NCBI GenBank assembly: GCA_012932295.1
Contig: JAAONU010000014.1
Coordinates: 34,193,977 to 34,257,976, forward strand
Length of the DNA: 64,000 nt
Origin: Cyclina sinensis
Taxonomy: Eukaryota > Mollusca > Bivalvia > Venerida > Veneridae
Reading direction: 5' to 3'
Positions within the stretch are counted from its first letter, which is position 1, and each line of letters starts with the position of its first letter. The notes under the pieces are model-generated. The model had not been told where the DNA came from. It searched no databases and saw nothing but the letters and a program-made list of their open reading frames with translations. Of the stretch, positions 1-11,394 are shown piece after piece. The translations under genes and the position numbers were made by a program.

Positions 1-74
1 AAGGGCATAAAAATCATGCAAAAGTGTTCTGGATCTTGGGCACTGACAAGAATTCAGTATGAAAAATTACAACA
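1..74. repeat. Tail of an upstream repeat, no gene
   Basis: The first bases (agggcataaaaa) resemble the 3' end of the monomer array that stops near 26551, so the window probably opens at the end of another array element. The stretch is too short to classify. Confidence 0.3.
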
Positions 75-3000
75 ATAGGGCCATGATGGCCCTGTATCGC
101 TCACCTGAATATGACTGCTTTTAATAAAATTGCTATGGACCTGGTTAATTGACCCCAGATATCCCATATTCAAACTTGACCTAGAAATAATTGAAACAAT
201 CGTTCTGCCAAATTTCCAGGTTATTTGGACTGAAAATGTAGCCTCTAGAGTGCTTACAAGGATTTTCGAAATTTGGGCTCTGTGACCTAGTTTTCAAGTC
301 AAATGACCCATATCCAAATTTGAGCTACAAATTATCAAAACAACCTTTCTGACAAATTTCCTTGACATTTGGACTGAAAATGTAGCCTCCAGAATGTTTA
401 CAAAGTTTTTCAATATTTGGGCTCTGTAACCTAGTTTTTGACTTCAGATGACCCAAATTCAAAGTTATTTATCTTCCTGATAAATTTTCAGGTTATTTGG
501 AATTAAAATCTTAACTCTTGAGTGTTAACAAGGTTTTTCCATATTTGGGCTCTGTGACCTAGTTTTTGACCAAAGATGACCCATATTAGTACTTGAGCTA
601 GAAATCATCAAAACAACCTGTCTGACCAATTTCCAGGATATTTGGACTGAAAATGTAACCTCTGGAGTGTTAAAATTGTTTTTACCTTTTAGGGCTCTGT
701 AACCTAGTTTTTGAACCCAAATGACCCATATCCAAATCTTAGCTAGAAGTCATTGAAACAACCTTTCTGACAAATTTCAAGGATATTTGGACTGAAAATG
801 TAACCTCTAAAGCATTAACAAGGTTTTTCTACTTTTTTGCCATGTGACTTAGTTTTTGACTCCAGATGACCCATATTCAAACTTGACCTAGAAATCATTG
901 AATCAATCTTTCAGACTGATTTCCAGGTTATTTGGACTGAAAATGTTACCTCTAGAGTGTTAACAAGGTTTTTCCATATTTGGGCTATGTGACCTAGTTT
1001 TATATCCCAGACAATCCATATTCAAACTTAAGCTAGAAATCATCAAAATAACCTTTCTGACAAATTTCTGGGATATTTTGACTGAAAATGTAACCTCTAG
1101 AGTGTTAACAAGGTTTTTCTATTTTCGGACTGTGACCTAGTTTTTGAACCCAGATGACTCATATTCGAATATGAGCTAGAAATCATAGAGACAACCTTTC
1201 TGACAAATTTTCAGATTATTTGGACTGAAAATGTGACCTCTCCTTCTACAAGAAGATTTTCAAAGTTTTCACTATATAAGCCTATATAAAACCAATGACC
1301 TCGGGGTGGGGCCAAATTTGACCCCAGAGGCATAACTGGAACAAACTTAGTAGTGGTCCACTAGACAATGCTACATATTAAATCTTAAGGCTCAGGGCCT
1401 TGTGGTTTCAGACAAGAAGAGTTTCGAAGTTTTTCCTATATAAGCCTATGTAAAACCAATGACCCCAGGGTGGGGCTAAATTTGACCCCAGAGGTATAAT
1501 TTGAACAAACTTGGTTGATGTCCACTAGACAATGTTACCTACCAAATCTCAAGGCCTTGTAGTTTCAGACAAGAAGATTTTCAAATCTTTTCCTATATAA
1601 GCCTATGTAAAACCAATGACCCCCCAGGGCAGGGACAAATTTGACCCCAGGGGCATAATTTGAATAAACTTGGTAGAGGTCCACTAGACAATGCTACATA
1701 CCAAATCTTAAGGCTCAGGGCCTTGTGGTTTCAGATAAGAAGATTTTTAAAGTTTCACTATATAAGCCTATGAATCAATTTGACCCACTCAATAAATGAA
1801 GGAACCATAACAAAAAGTAGAAAAATCTATTTTTAGCCTTTGTGACCTTGATCTCAGTGAATGGTAGAGGTTTATAAACCAAATATCCTTAATACTGGTC
1901 AATAAATACTGAGAAAGAACAGAAAATCTATTAAAAGCATTGTTGACCTTGAGCTTGACCCATCCCAGCAAACACATGACGTATCAACGTTGGTTAGACG
2001 TTGGACTCCAATGTTGGATAGACGTTGGATTTTAGTTGTATATGAAAGTTTTTTAGAAGTCAGAACCCGACGTCAATTCAACGTCAATAATGACATAAAT
2101 CCATCATTTTTTCAACGTATACACAACTACTTTCCAACCATTTTTCAACGTGATTCCAACCAGTTTCCAACGTAATTCCAACCAGTTTCCAACATAATTC
2201 CAACCAGTTTCCAATATTAATCCAAACAGTTACTGACAATTCCAACCAGTTACTAACATTAATTCCATACAGTTTTCAATTTACATACATAGTCAAACTA
2301 TGACTTACATTTGTGCAAACAATTCTCAATAAAAAGACAACTAAGAACTCTGCATATTCAAAAATGTTTTTATTGTTTATTAAAATATAATCATAACAAG
2401 CAATATAACAAAATGTAAAAAATGCTTGCTTTATCAATCAAAAACAACTTAACTATAAAATAAAAAAACAACATCGCTTTTTTTGTCCATAAAAAATAAT
2501 CAAACTACTTTATTCTGTTCAAATCAAGTAATAGTCTTTGTATGCTATATCAAAAAGTAGCATCTTACACTATGAAATATGTGTATTTAACTCTTTTTTT
2601 TTTCTTTGAAAAACAGGTCGAGCTAAATTCCCCTATGGTGCGTTTTGAGCTTCTTGGTGGCCAACCCTCAACTTCCTACCCTTTCCTCCGCACATGTCTG
2701 GAGCATACTTTAAGCAATTTGCAATGGCTATGTTCTGTTGTAGCCTTTGTTTTTATAGTACTTGCTGGATAAAAATAAATATAAATAATATTGAAGTAAT
2801 TATCTATATCCATAACATTTCAGCTATGAATTAATAATATGTCATAGAATAATTATGAGTAATTACTTAGAGCTCAAATATCCATGTTTATTTTATGTAT
2901 GTAAAATATATGCAAGTTGTAAATTAGTGAGTCATCCATAAGTCCGTTTTATTACCCCATAATTCCGTTTAATTACCTCTTTATAAAGGAATATCAAAAC

Positions 3001-5766
3001 ATGTACTAACTGTGCATTAAAAAAAATTACGAAATTCAAACAAAGCACTTTTCGTGCATACGTAAACTTGCAAAATATATACTTACGTTTTTGTTCTATA
3101 AATATGTCGGCTTGAATCCTAAGATATTTAATACACAACCGATATTCTCTCTTTCTAAGATTGAATCTCAACAGAAGCGCCTTTGTTCAAATCGAGACGG
3201 TGTAGCCTTGTTTTGAAATCGTCTTTTAAATTCTGTCTTTTTGTCAATTATTTTCACAAGTTTAATAAATATACCCATTTTAAGCTATATAAACTTGAAA
3301 CATCTTCGGCTGTGTTTGTAATATGGAAAAATTATGTGATGTTATTTTTTATTTTTTTTTTTTAATCGCCACCTTGCAAGGTTAAAAAGTAGAGCAATGG
3401 GAATTAACCATGTCAAGGCTGATTACTCGAGACCTGACATAATTCCAACGTCCAGGCGATGTCAGATGACAACGTCGATACGATGTCGCAAATCCAACGT
3501 CGTGTCGACGTGGAATGTAGTCATTTGACGTCGCGACATAAAATCAACTTATATCCGACGTTGATCCAACGTCAGGTGTTTGCTGGGATTTACCTCAAAC
3601 CCCACCTAAGGGTAGAAGTCCATGCAAGGGAACTAAATACCACACATCTTAGTTATTGGTCAATAAATGACGGCTATATGAGGTAAAGTAGGAAAATCTT
3701 TTTCTTTAGCCTTAGTGATCCTGACCCCAGTTAATGGTAGAGGTTTATGTAAGGTGTCTGTATACCAAATATGTAAAATACCAGTCAAAATGATAAATGC
3801 TGTGACAAATAAAAAAATCTATTTTTAGCCTATGTGTCTTTGACCTTGACCCAAGTAATCTTAAACTTAAAGGGTAAAGGTCCTTGTAAGTTACCTACAA
3901 ACTAAATATTTAAAATATCGGTCAATTAATGAAGACTCTACAGCGAAAAATACAAAAATCTATTTTTAACCTGGATCACCTTGACCTTGATCCTGGTGAA
4001 TGGCAGAGGTTAAGGCAAGGTGCCCATATACCCAATATCTAAGATATCAGCCAATATATAAAGGCACTATGACAAAAACTTTATTTCTAGCCTTTGTGAC
4101 CTCATTGGCAGGGCCAATATTGACTACAGGGCCAAGATTTCAACAAACTTGGTTGATGTGTTCTAATTCATGTTACACAAATATTTTAACAATACACAAT
4201 AGGTCTTTTGGTTACTGACAAGAAGATTTTAAAAATTTGTTTTCTTATTTAAGTCTTTGAAAAATTAACTGACCCCTGAGGTTGAGTCATTATTGACCCC
4301 ATAAGCATAATTTGAATAAACTTGGTAGAAGACCTATAGATATAAAGCTCCATGTGAAATATCTCAACCCTAGACCTTGGGTTTTCATAAAGAAGATTTT
4401 CAAAGTTTTTCCTACATTAGCCTTTATTAATATTTACTCAATTTACCCCATGGGCGGAGCCATTAATGACACTAGGGGGCATGAATAGAACGACCTTTGT
4501 AGAGGAGCTCCAGGTGAACCTGTATGCCAAACATACAACACCAAGGCATAGAAGTTTTAGACAATAAGATTTTTGAAGTTGTCCCAATATAAGCCTGTGT
4601 GAGATAATGTGGACCTTGGAGCGGAGTCATGATTTGAACAAAACTGGTAGAAGTCCCCTAGACAATGTAACAAACCAAATATTTCAGCCAAAGGCCTTGT
4701 GGTTTCAGATAAGAAGATTTTTGAAGTTTTCCCTGTATGAGATTATAAGTAAAATCATGTGGCCCCTGAGGCATGGTCAATTTTGACTCTGAAGCCATGA
4801 TTTTAATAACTTAACGAGGTCTACTAGACATTGCTACATACCAAATATTTTTCCCTAGGCCTTCTGGTTTCAGACAAGATGAATTTTTGAAGTTTTCCTA
4901 AGCAAGATTATATGAAAAATCATGTGGCCCCTGGGGCCGGGTCAGTTTTGACCATGGGTCCATGATTTAAACAAACTCAATGGTAGAGGTTTACTAGACA
5001 ATGAAGCAAACCATATATCTTAGCCCTAGGCCTTGTGGTTTTAAAGCAGAAGATTTATTCAAAAGTTTTCTCAGTATAAGCCTATGTGAAACCATGTGGC
5101 GCTTTAGGCATGACTTGAACAAACTTGGTAGAGTTTCACTAGACAATGCTACATACCAATATCTAAGCCCTGGCCTTGTGGTTCCAAAGAAGAAGATTTT
5201 TGAAGTTTTTCCTAAATAAGCCGATGTAAAATAATGTGGCCCCTGGGGCAAGGTCAATTATGACCCTGTGGTCATGATTTGAACAAACTTTTTGAGGTCT
5301 ACTAGGCAATGCTACCAACTAGATATTTTTGCCCTAGGCCTTAGGGTTTCAGACAAGAAGCTTTTCAAATTTCTCCCTTCTATAAGATTATAGGTAAAAT
5401 AATGTGGCACAAGGGATGGGGTCAATTTTAATCCTGGGGTCATGATTTGAAAAAAAATTGGTTGAGGAAAACAAGACAATGCTACAAACCAACTATAATG
5501 GTTCTAGGCCCTGAATTTTCAGAGAAAAAAGATTTTTAAAATTTTCACTTATTAAATCTTTTTAGCTCATGCAACTGACCAGAACCATTTAAACAACTTT
5601 AAGAGAGCTTCATGCAAGGAACATTCCAGGCAAGTTTTATTAAATTTGGCCTTCTGGTGTCATTTCAAGAAGTTGTGGATGATGGACGACAGATGCCGAT
5701 AGACAACGGACAATCACTGATCCTAATAGCTCATAATCATAAGCACTGTGTGCTTAGGTGAGCTAA
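75..5766 (+). repeat. Hairpin-capped monomer element A (interrupted)
   Basis: The element opens with the palindrome AGGGCCATGATGGCCCT (77-93) followed by GTATCGCTCACCTGAA. It closes with a hairpin (5728-5764) made of AGCTCATAATCATAAGCAC and GTGCTTAGGTGAGCT. The first 1.2 kb is a degenerate array of about 143-bp monomers, with 'gtgacctagtttttgac' recurring near 290, 428, 557, 702, 847, 989 and 1134. It then changes to about 160-bp monomers containing 'agaagattttcaaagttt' and 'tataagcctatgtaaaa', which continue to about 5560. An unrelated element (1964-3587) interrupts it. Short open frames inside are chance. No coding capacity is visible, so if mobile it is non-autonomous. Confidence 0.75.
1964..3587. 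mobile_element. Nested MITE-like DNA element with CCCAGCAAACAC termini
   Basis: The left end CCCAGCAAACACATGACGT (1964) is mirrored at the right end as ACGTCAGGTGTTTGCTGGG (ending 3587), one mismatch in 19. Both subterminal regions carry direct and inverted 'CAACGTTGG / GACGTTGGAT' words (1988-2035, 3440-3575). The flanks read ...gacccat and atttacctc, consistent with a 2-bp AT target duplication and an empty site inside element A. The interior is AT-rich with no recognisable transposase; the open frames at 2542-2772 and 2932-3171 look like chance. These termini are familiar from short DNA elements in many animals; I do not assign a superfamily. Confidence 0.75.
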
Positions 5767-5901
5767 AATACAATAGCATGTAAGACTCGGTTCTGTTAGC
5801 AGTGGTTCATCAAACTTCAAACAGCGGTTACTTCCCCCTGCCAGTTCAGTTATCACTGCTGGTGCACATGGCACATGATGTTGTTTGCAGGAAAATTAAA
5901 C
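5767..5901. other. Spacer between elements A and B
   Basis: 135 bp of non-repeated sequence separate the end of element A from the start of B. I see no gene or motif. Confidence 0.4.
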
Positions 5902-8270
5902 AAGAGGGCCATGATGGCCCTGTATCGCTCACCTGAATGTGACTGCTTTTAACAAAGTTGCTATGGACCTGGTTAATTAAACCCAGATGACCCATATTCA
6001 AACTTGACCTAGAAATTATTGTTACAATTGTTCTGACAAATTTCCAGGTTATTTGGACTGAAAATGTAGCCTCTAGAGTGTTAACAAGGTTTTTCGATAT
6101 TTGGGCTCTGTGACCTAGTTTTTTACCCCAGATGACCCATATCCAAACTCAAGCTACAAATTATCAAAACAACCTTTCTGACAAATTTCCAGGACATTTG
6201 GACTGAAAATGTAGCCTCTAGAGTGTTTACAAAGTTTTTCAATATTTGGGCTCTGTGACCTAGTTTTTGAATCAAGATTACCCATCTTTGAAACTGAGCT
6301 AGAAATCATAGCAGCAACCTTTCTGACAAATTTCAAGGTTATTTAGAATTAAAATCCTACCTCTAGAGTGTTAACAAGGTTTTTTCCATATTTGGGCTAT
6401 GTGACCTAGTTTTTGATCCAAGATGATCCATATTCAAAAATGAGCTAGAAATCAACAAGCTGTCTGACAAATTTCCAGGATATCTGGACTGAAAATGTAA
6501 CCTCTGGATTGTTAAAATGGTTTATACATTTTTGGGCTCTGTGACCTAGTTTTTGATCTCAGATGACCAATATCCAAATTTGACCTAGAAATCATTGAAA
6601 CAATTTTTCTGACAAATTTCAAGGATATTTGGACTGAAAATGTAACATCTAGAGCATTAACAAGGTTTTTCTACTTTTTGGTCCTGTGACCTAGTTTTTG
6701 ACCCAAGATAACCCATATTCAAAAATGAGCGAGTAACCATTGAAACAATCTTTCTGACAAATTTCAAGATTATTTGAACTCAAAATGTTACCTCTAGAGT
6801 GTTAACGAGGTTTTTCCATATTTGGGGTATGTGACCTAGTTTTGTAACCCAGATGACCAATATTCGAACTCAAGCTACAAATCATCAAAACAACCTTTCT
6901 GACAAATTTCCAGAATATTTGAACAGAAAAGTAGCCTCCAGAGTGTTAACAAGTTTTCTTTTCTATATTTGGGCTCTGTGACCTAGTTTTTGACCCCAAA
7001 TGATCAATATTTAAATTAATTACCTAGAAATCATTGAAACAACCTTTCTGACAGATTTCTAGGTTATCTGAACTGAAAAAGATACATTTTAGAGTGTTAA
7101 CAAGGTTTTTCCATATTTGGACTATGTGACCTAGTTTTTGACCCCAGATTACCCATATTCGAATTTGCCCTAGAAATCATCAAAACAACCTTTCTGACAA
7201 CTTTCTGGGATATTTGGACTGAAAATGTAACCTCTAGAGTGTTAACAATTTTTTTTCTTTTTTTGGGCTCTGTGACCTAGTTTTTGAACCCATATGACCC
7301 ATATACAAACTTGAGCTAGAAATCATAGAAACAAACTTTCTGACAAATTTCCAGACTATTTAGACTGAAAAAGAAGATTTTCAAAGTCTTGCCTATATAA
7401 GCCTATGTAAAATCAATTGACACTCAGGGCAGGGCCAAATTTGACCCCAGAGGCATAACTGAACAAACTTAGTAGTGGTCCACTAAACAATGCAACATAC
7501 CAAATCTTAAGGCTCAGGGCCTTGTGGTTTCAGACAAGAAGATTTTCAAATTTTTCCTTTATAAGCCTATGTAAAATCAATGACCCCAGGCCGGGGCTAA
7601 ATTTGACCCCAGAGGTATAATTTGAACAAACTTGGTTGAGGTCCACTAGACAATGCTACATACCAATTCTTAAGGCTCAGGGCCATTTGGTTTTAGACAA
7701 GAAGATTTTTCAAAGTTTCCTCTATATAAGCCTATGTAAAATCAATTGACCCCAAGGGCAGGGCCAAATTTGACCCCAGGGGCATAATTTGAACAAACTT
7801 GGTAGAGGTCTACTAGACAATGCTACATACCAAATCTAAAGGCTCAGAGCCTTGTGGTTTCAGATATGAAGATTTTTAAAGTTTCACTATATTAGCCTTT
7901 TGTAAAATCAATTGACCCTCCGGGCGGAGCCACAATTGACCCCAGGGGTATAATTTGAACAGACTAGGTAGAGGTCCACTGGACAATTATACACACCAAA
8001 TCTTAAGGCTCAGGGACAAGAAGATTTTCAAAGTTTTTCCTTTAAGTTGCCATAGCAACCAGAGTTCTTGATGGAATCAAATTCTTTGAACAACTTTGGT
8101 AGAGCTTCATGCAAGGAATATCCCAGGCTTGTTTTGTCATTGTTGGCTTAGCAGTTTAGGAGGAGAAGTCGTTCAAGTCAAATTGTTGACGACACACGAC
8201 ACATGTCGACAGACGCCCTATCATTCAACAGTCCCAAAAGCTCATCCTGAGCAGTGCTCCGGTGAGCTAA
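5902..8270 (+). repeat. Hairpin-capped monomer element B
   Basis: Same organisation as element A but uninterrupted. It has the palindrome AGGGCCATGATGGCCCT (5905-5921) plus GTATCGCTCACCTGAA, an array of about 143-bp monomers to about 7350, about 160-bp monomers to about 8090, and a terminal hairpin (8239-8268) pairing AGCTCATCCTGAGC with GTGCTCCGGTGAGCT. A and B are similar monomer for monomer, suggesting two copies of one family about 5.8 kb apart in the same orientation. Non-coding. Confidence 0.75.
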
Positions 8271-8377
8271 AAAGTAAACAAAACCTTTTTTTTAAGTTAA
8301 TATTTTCTTTTAGGTTTAAAACATCAAGACACCGGTATCCTAAAACTTAAGATTTGATCAAAGCTTGAACAGAAATA

Positions 8378-8380
<3 letters not shown>

Positions 8381-8408
<28 letters not shown>
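8381..8408. repeat. A28 homopolymer tract
   Basis: An uninterrupted run of 28 adenines lies about 110 bp beyond the end of element B. It could be the tail of a retroposed sequence, but I find no retroposon body upstream and no target duplication. Confidence 0.6.
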
Positions 8409-8411
<3 letters not shown>

Positions 8412-8728
8412 AAACAATCACTTCTAAAAACAATTTACCTTTTTCCATATTTCATGCAACAGAAAACAAGCCTAACTTTAGATCTTCTTTGGTACATATA
8501 CAATCAAAATTCATTTTAAGAAGAAATAATGGTAGAAAAAATTACCTGTACTATAGAAACATCCCTGCTTCAGAATTTTTGTTATGAACAAAAGATGTGA
8601 TACAGTGAAAAATGAGATTCTAAACCAATATGATCATGTCTGTAACAAATTCAAAGAATCTACAAATCTTAAAATTTATTGCCAAATAATCCTGTAAAGA
8701 AATAAAACTTTAAATAACTAAAGTATAC
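8409..8728. other. No gene seen
   Basis: 320 bp of AT-rich sequence with no open frame of note, no repeat unit and no tRNA-like box. Confidence 0.5.
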
Positions 8729-10961
8729 AAGGGGGCCATTGGCCACAAAGCGCTCACCTGTGCACATGGTCCAAATTTCATAGCTGTATATCAGATAACA
8801 AAAAAATAGGTCACTAGGTCAAAATTTAGGTCATTTAACATCAAATTTCAATTCTAAAACTGATACTGTCAAAATTTAGGTCATCTATCATCAAAGTTCA
8901 ATTCTATATCTGAAACTGTACAAAAAATGAACCAAATTTCATAGCTGTACATCAAAAAACAAGATAGTAGGTCACTAGGTCAAAATCTAGGCTCATATCA
9001 AAATACAATTCTACGTCTGAAACTGTGCACATGGTCCAAATTTCATAGCTGTATATCAAATAACAAAAAAGTAGGTCACTAGATCAAAATTTAGGTCATC
9101 TTACATCAAAGTTAAATCTTACAACTGATACTGTGCAAATGGTCCAAATTTCATATCTGTACATCAAAAAACAAGAAAGTAGGTCACTTGGTCAAAATCT
9201 AGGCCAGCTTATATCAAAATTCAATTCTACATCTGAAACTGTGCACATGGTCCAAATTTCATAGCTGTACATAAAAAAACAAGAAAGTAGGTCACTAGGT
9301 CAAAATATAGGCCATCTCAATACTCATATCAAAGTTCAATTCTACATCTGAAACTGTGCACATGGTCCAAATTTCATAACTATATATCAAATAACAAAAA
9401 AGTAGCTCACTGAGTCTCCTGGGGCACGGCCAACATTGACCCCGAGGCTTTAATTTAAACAATCTTGATATAAGTCCGCCAGACAATGTTTCATGTCAAA
9501 TATCTAAGCTCTAGTTTTCTTGGTTTCAGAGATCGCTTATATCTATATAAAAAAAACCCATGACCCCCAGGGCAGGGCCAATTTTGACCCTAGTGCCAAA
9601 ATTTGAACAATCTTTGTAGAGGTCCACAATTTTTCATGCCAAATATCTAAGCTCTAGCCTTTGAAGCTTCAGAGGATAATTTTCTTATAAGTTTTTACTA
9701 TATGTATATAATGAAAATCTATGACCCCCAGGCAGGCCCAATTTTTACCCCAGGGATATAATTTGAAAAAAAACTTGGTAGAGGTTCACTAAACAATGTT
9801 TCATGCCAAATATCTAAGCTCTAGCCTTTGTGGTTTTAGAGAAGAAGTTTTTTTTAAAGTTTTTACTATATGTATACTCGCATAAGGAAAACTACGACAC
9901 TACCCCCACCTTGGCAGGGCCATTTTCAACCCTTGGGCAATAATTTGAACAATAATTGTAGGGGTCCTCTACACAATGTTTCATGTGAAGTATCAAAGCT
10001 CCAGCCTTTGCAGTTTAAAGCAGAAGATTTTTTAAAGATTTTACTATATGTATATAAAGAAAACCCATGACAGCCCTGGGGAGGGACCAGTTTTGATCCT
10101 AGGGCTATAATATGAACAATCTTTGTAGAGGCCCACTAAACAATGTTTCAAGCCAAATATCTAAGCTCTAGCCTTTGCAGTTTCAAAGAAGAAGATTTTT
10201 TAAAGTTTTTACTACATGTATTTAGGAAAAATCTATAACCACCAGAGCAGGGCCAAATCTGACCACAGGACTATAATTTGAAAAAAAAAATCTTTGTAGA
10301 GGTCCACTACACAATGTTTCATGGCAAATATCTAAGTTCTAGCCTTTGTCATTTCAGAAGATATTTTAAGTTTATAAATATTAGGAAAACTATGACCCTC
10401 TGTGGCGCGGCATATTTTGACACTAGAGGCATATTTTGAACAACTTAGATAGAGGTCTTCTAGACAATGTTCATGCTAAATATTTGAGCTCTAGCCTTTG
10501 TCATTTCAGAGGAGAAGATTTTTTAAGTTTTTACTATATACTTATACATGTGTAAGCAAAACATATGATACACCCCCACTCCCCCCGGAGCAGGGCCAAT
10601 TTTGACACTAGGGGCATAATTTGAACAACTTTGGTAGAGGACCTACAGATGATGTCATAATTTCAAAGCTCTGGGCCTAGCACTTCTGACAAGAAGATCT
10701 TTTTTTTTTAATTTGCATTTTTTAAAACATCTTTTTTGGCCCTGAGACCTACTTATGCAACAAACTGGAATCATTTGAACAACTTTGAAAGGGGACCACC
10801 CAAGGATCATTCCTGTGAAGTTTGGTTAATGTGTAGTGAGTGGTTTCAGAGGAGATGTCGTTTTTAAAAAATTGTTCGCGACGGACCACACACAACGACA
10901 GATGGCGGACACAGGGGAATCACAAAAACTCACCATGAGCACGTTGTGCTAAGGTGAGCTA
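8729..10961 (+). repeat. Hairpin-capped monomer element C
   Basis: It opens with the palindromic GGGGGCCATTGGCCAC and GCGCTCACCTG. The first part is an array of monomers containing 'gtgcacatggtccaaatttcatagctgta' and 'gtaggtcactaggtcaaaat' (8760-9410). The second part has about 155-165-bp monomers with 'tttgtagaggtccactacacaatgtttcatg' and 'ctaagctctagcctttg' (9420-10700). It ends in a strong hairpin (10927-10960) pairing ACTCACCATGAGCAC with GTGCTAAGGTGAGCT. The opening palindrome differs from A/B, so this is a sister family. Non-coding. Confidence 0.7.
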
Positions 10962-11394
10962 ACAAGAGGGCCAATGGCCCTAAAGCGTTCACCTGGGTTC
11001 AAAGATGAAAGAAATTTTTATGAATGTAATGATGCATATCACAGAAATGGACCAATGCAATTTCATTGCCATAGCTCCAAAAACAAAAAGTAGGTCAGTA
11101 GGTCAAAATATAGGTCATGAAACAACATTTTTGAAATCGGCACAAAAAACTGTACACACAGTCCAACTTTCATTGCCGTAGCTTTACAACAAAAAGTAGG
11201 TCAGTAAGTCAAAAATATAGGTCATGCTATGACGTTTTTTGAAATCGGAACAAAAAACTGTACACACAGTCCAAATTTCATTGCCACAGCCCCAAAAACA
11301 AAAAGTAGGTCAGTAGGTCAAAAATATAGGTCATGCGATAACATTTTTGAATTCGAAACGAAAAACTGTGCACATGGTCCAAATTTCATTGCTG

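Noticed and set aside
2542..2772. 76-codon plus frame as the transposase of the nested element
   Set aside because: Too short and without motif; the element is better read as non-autonomous.
75..10961. Elements A-C as Helitrons because of the 3' hairpin
   Set aside because: The closing hairpin is there, but no TC start or CTRR end is recognisable, and the family also has an opening palindrome, which Helitrons lack.
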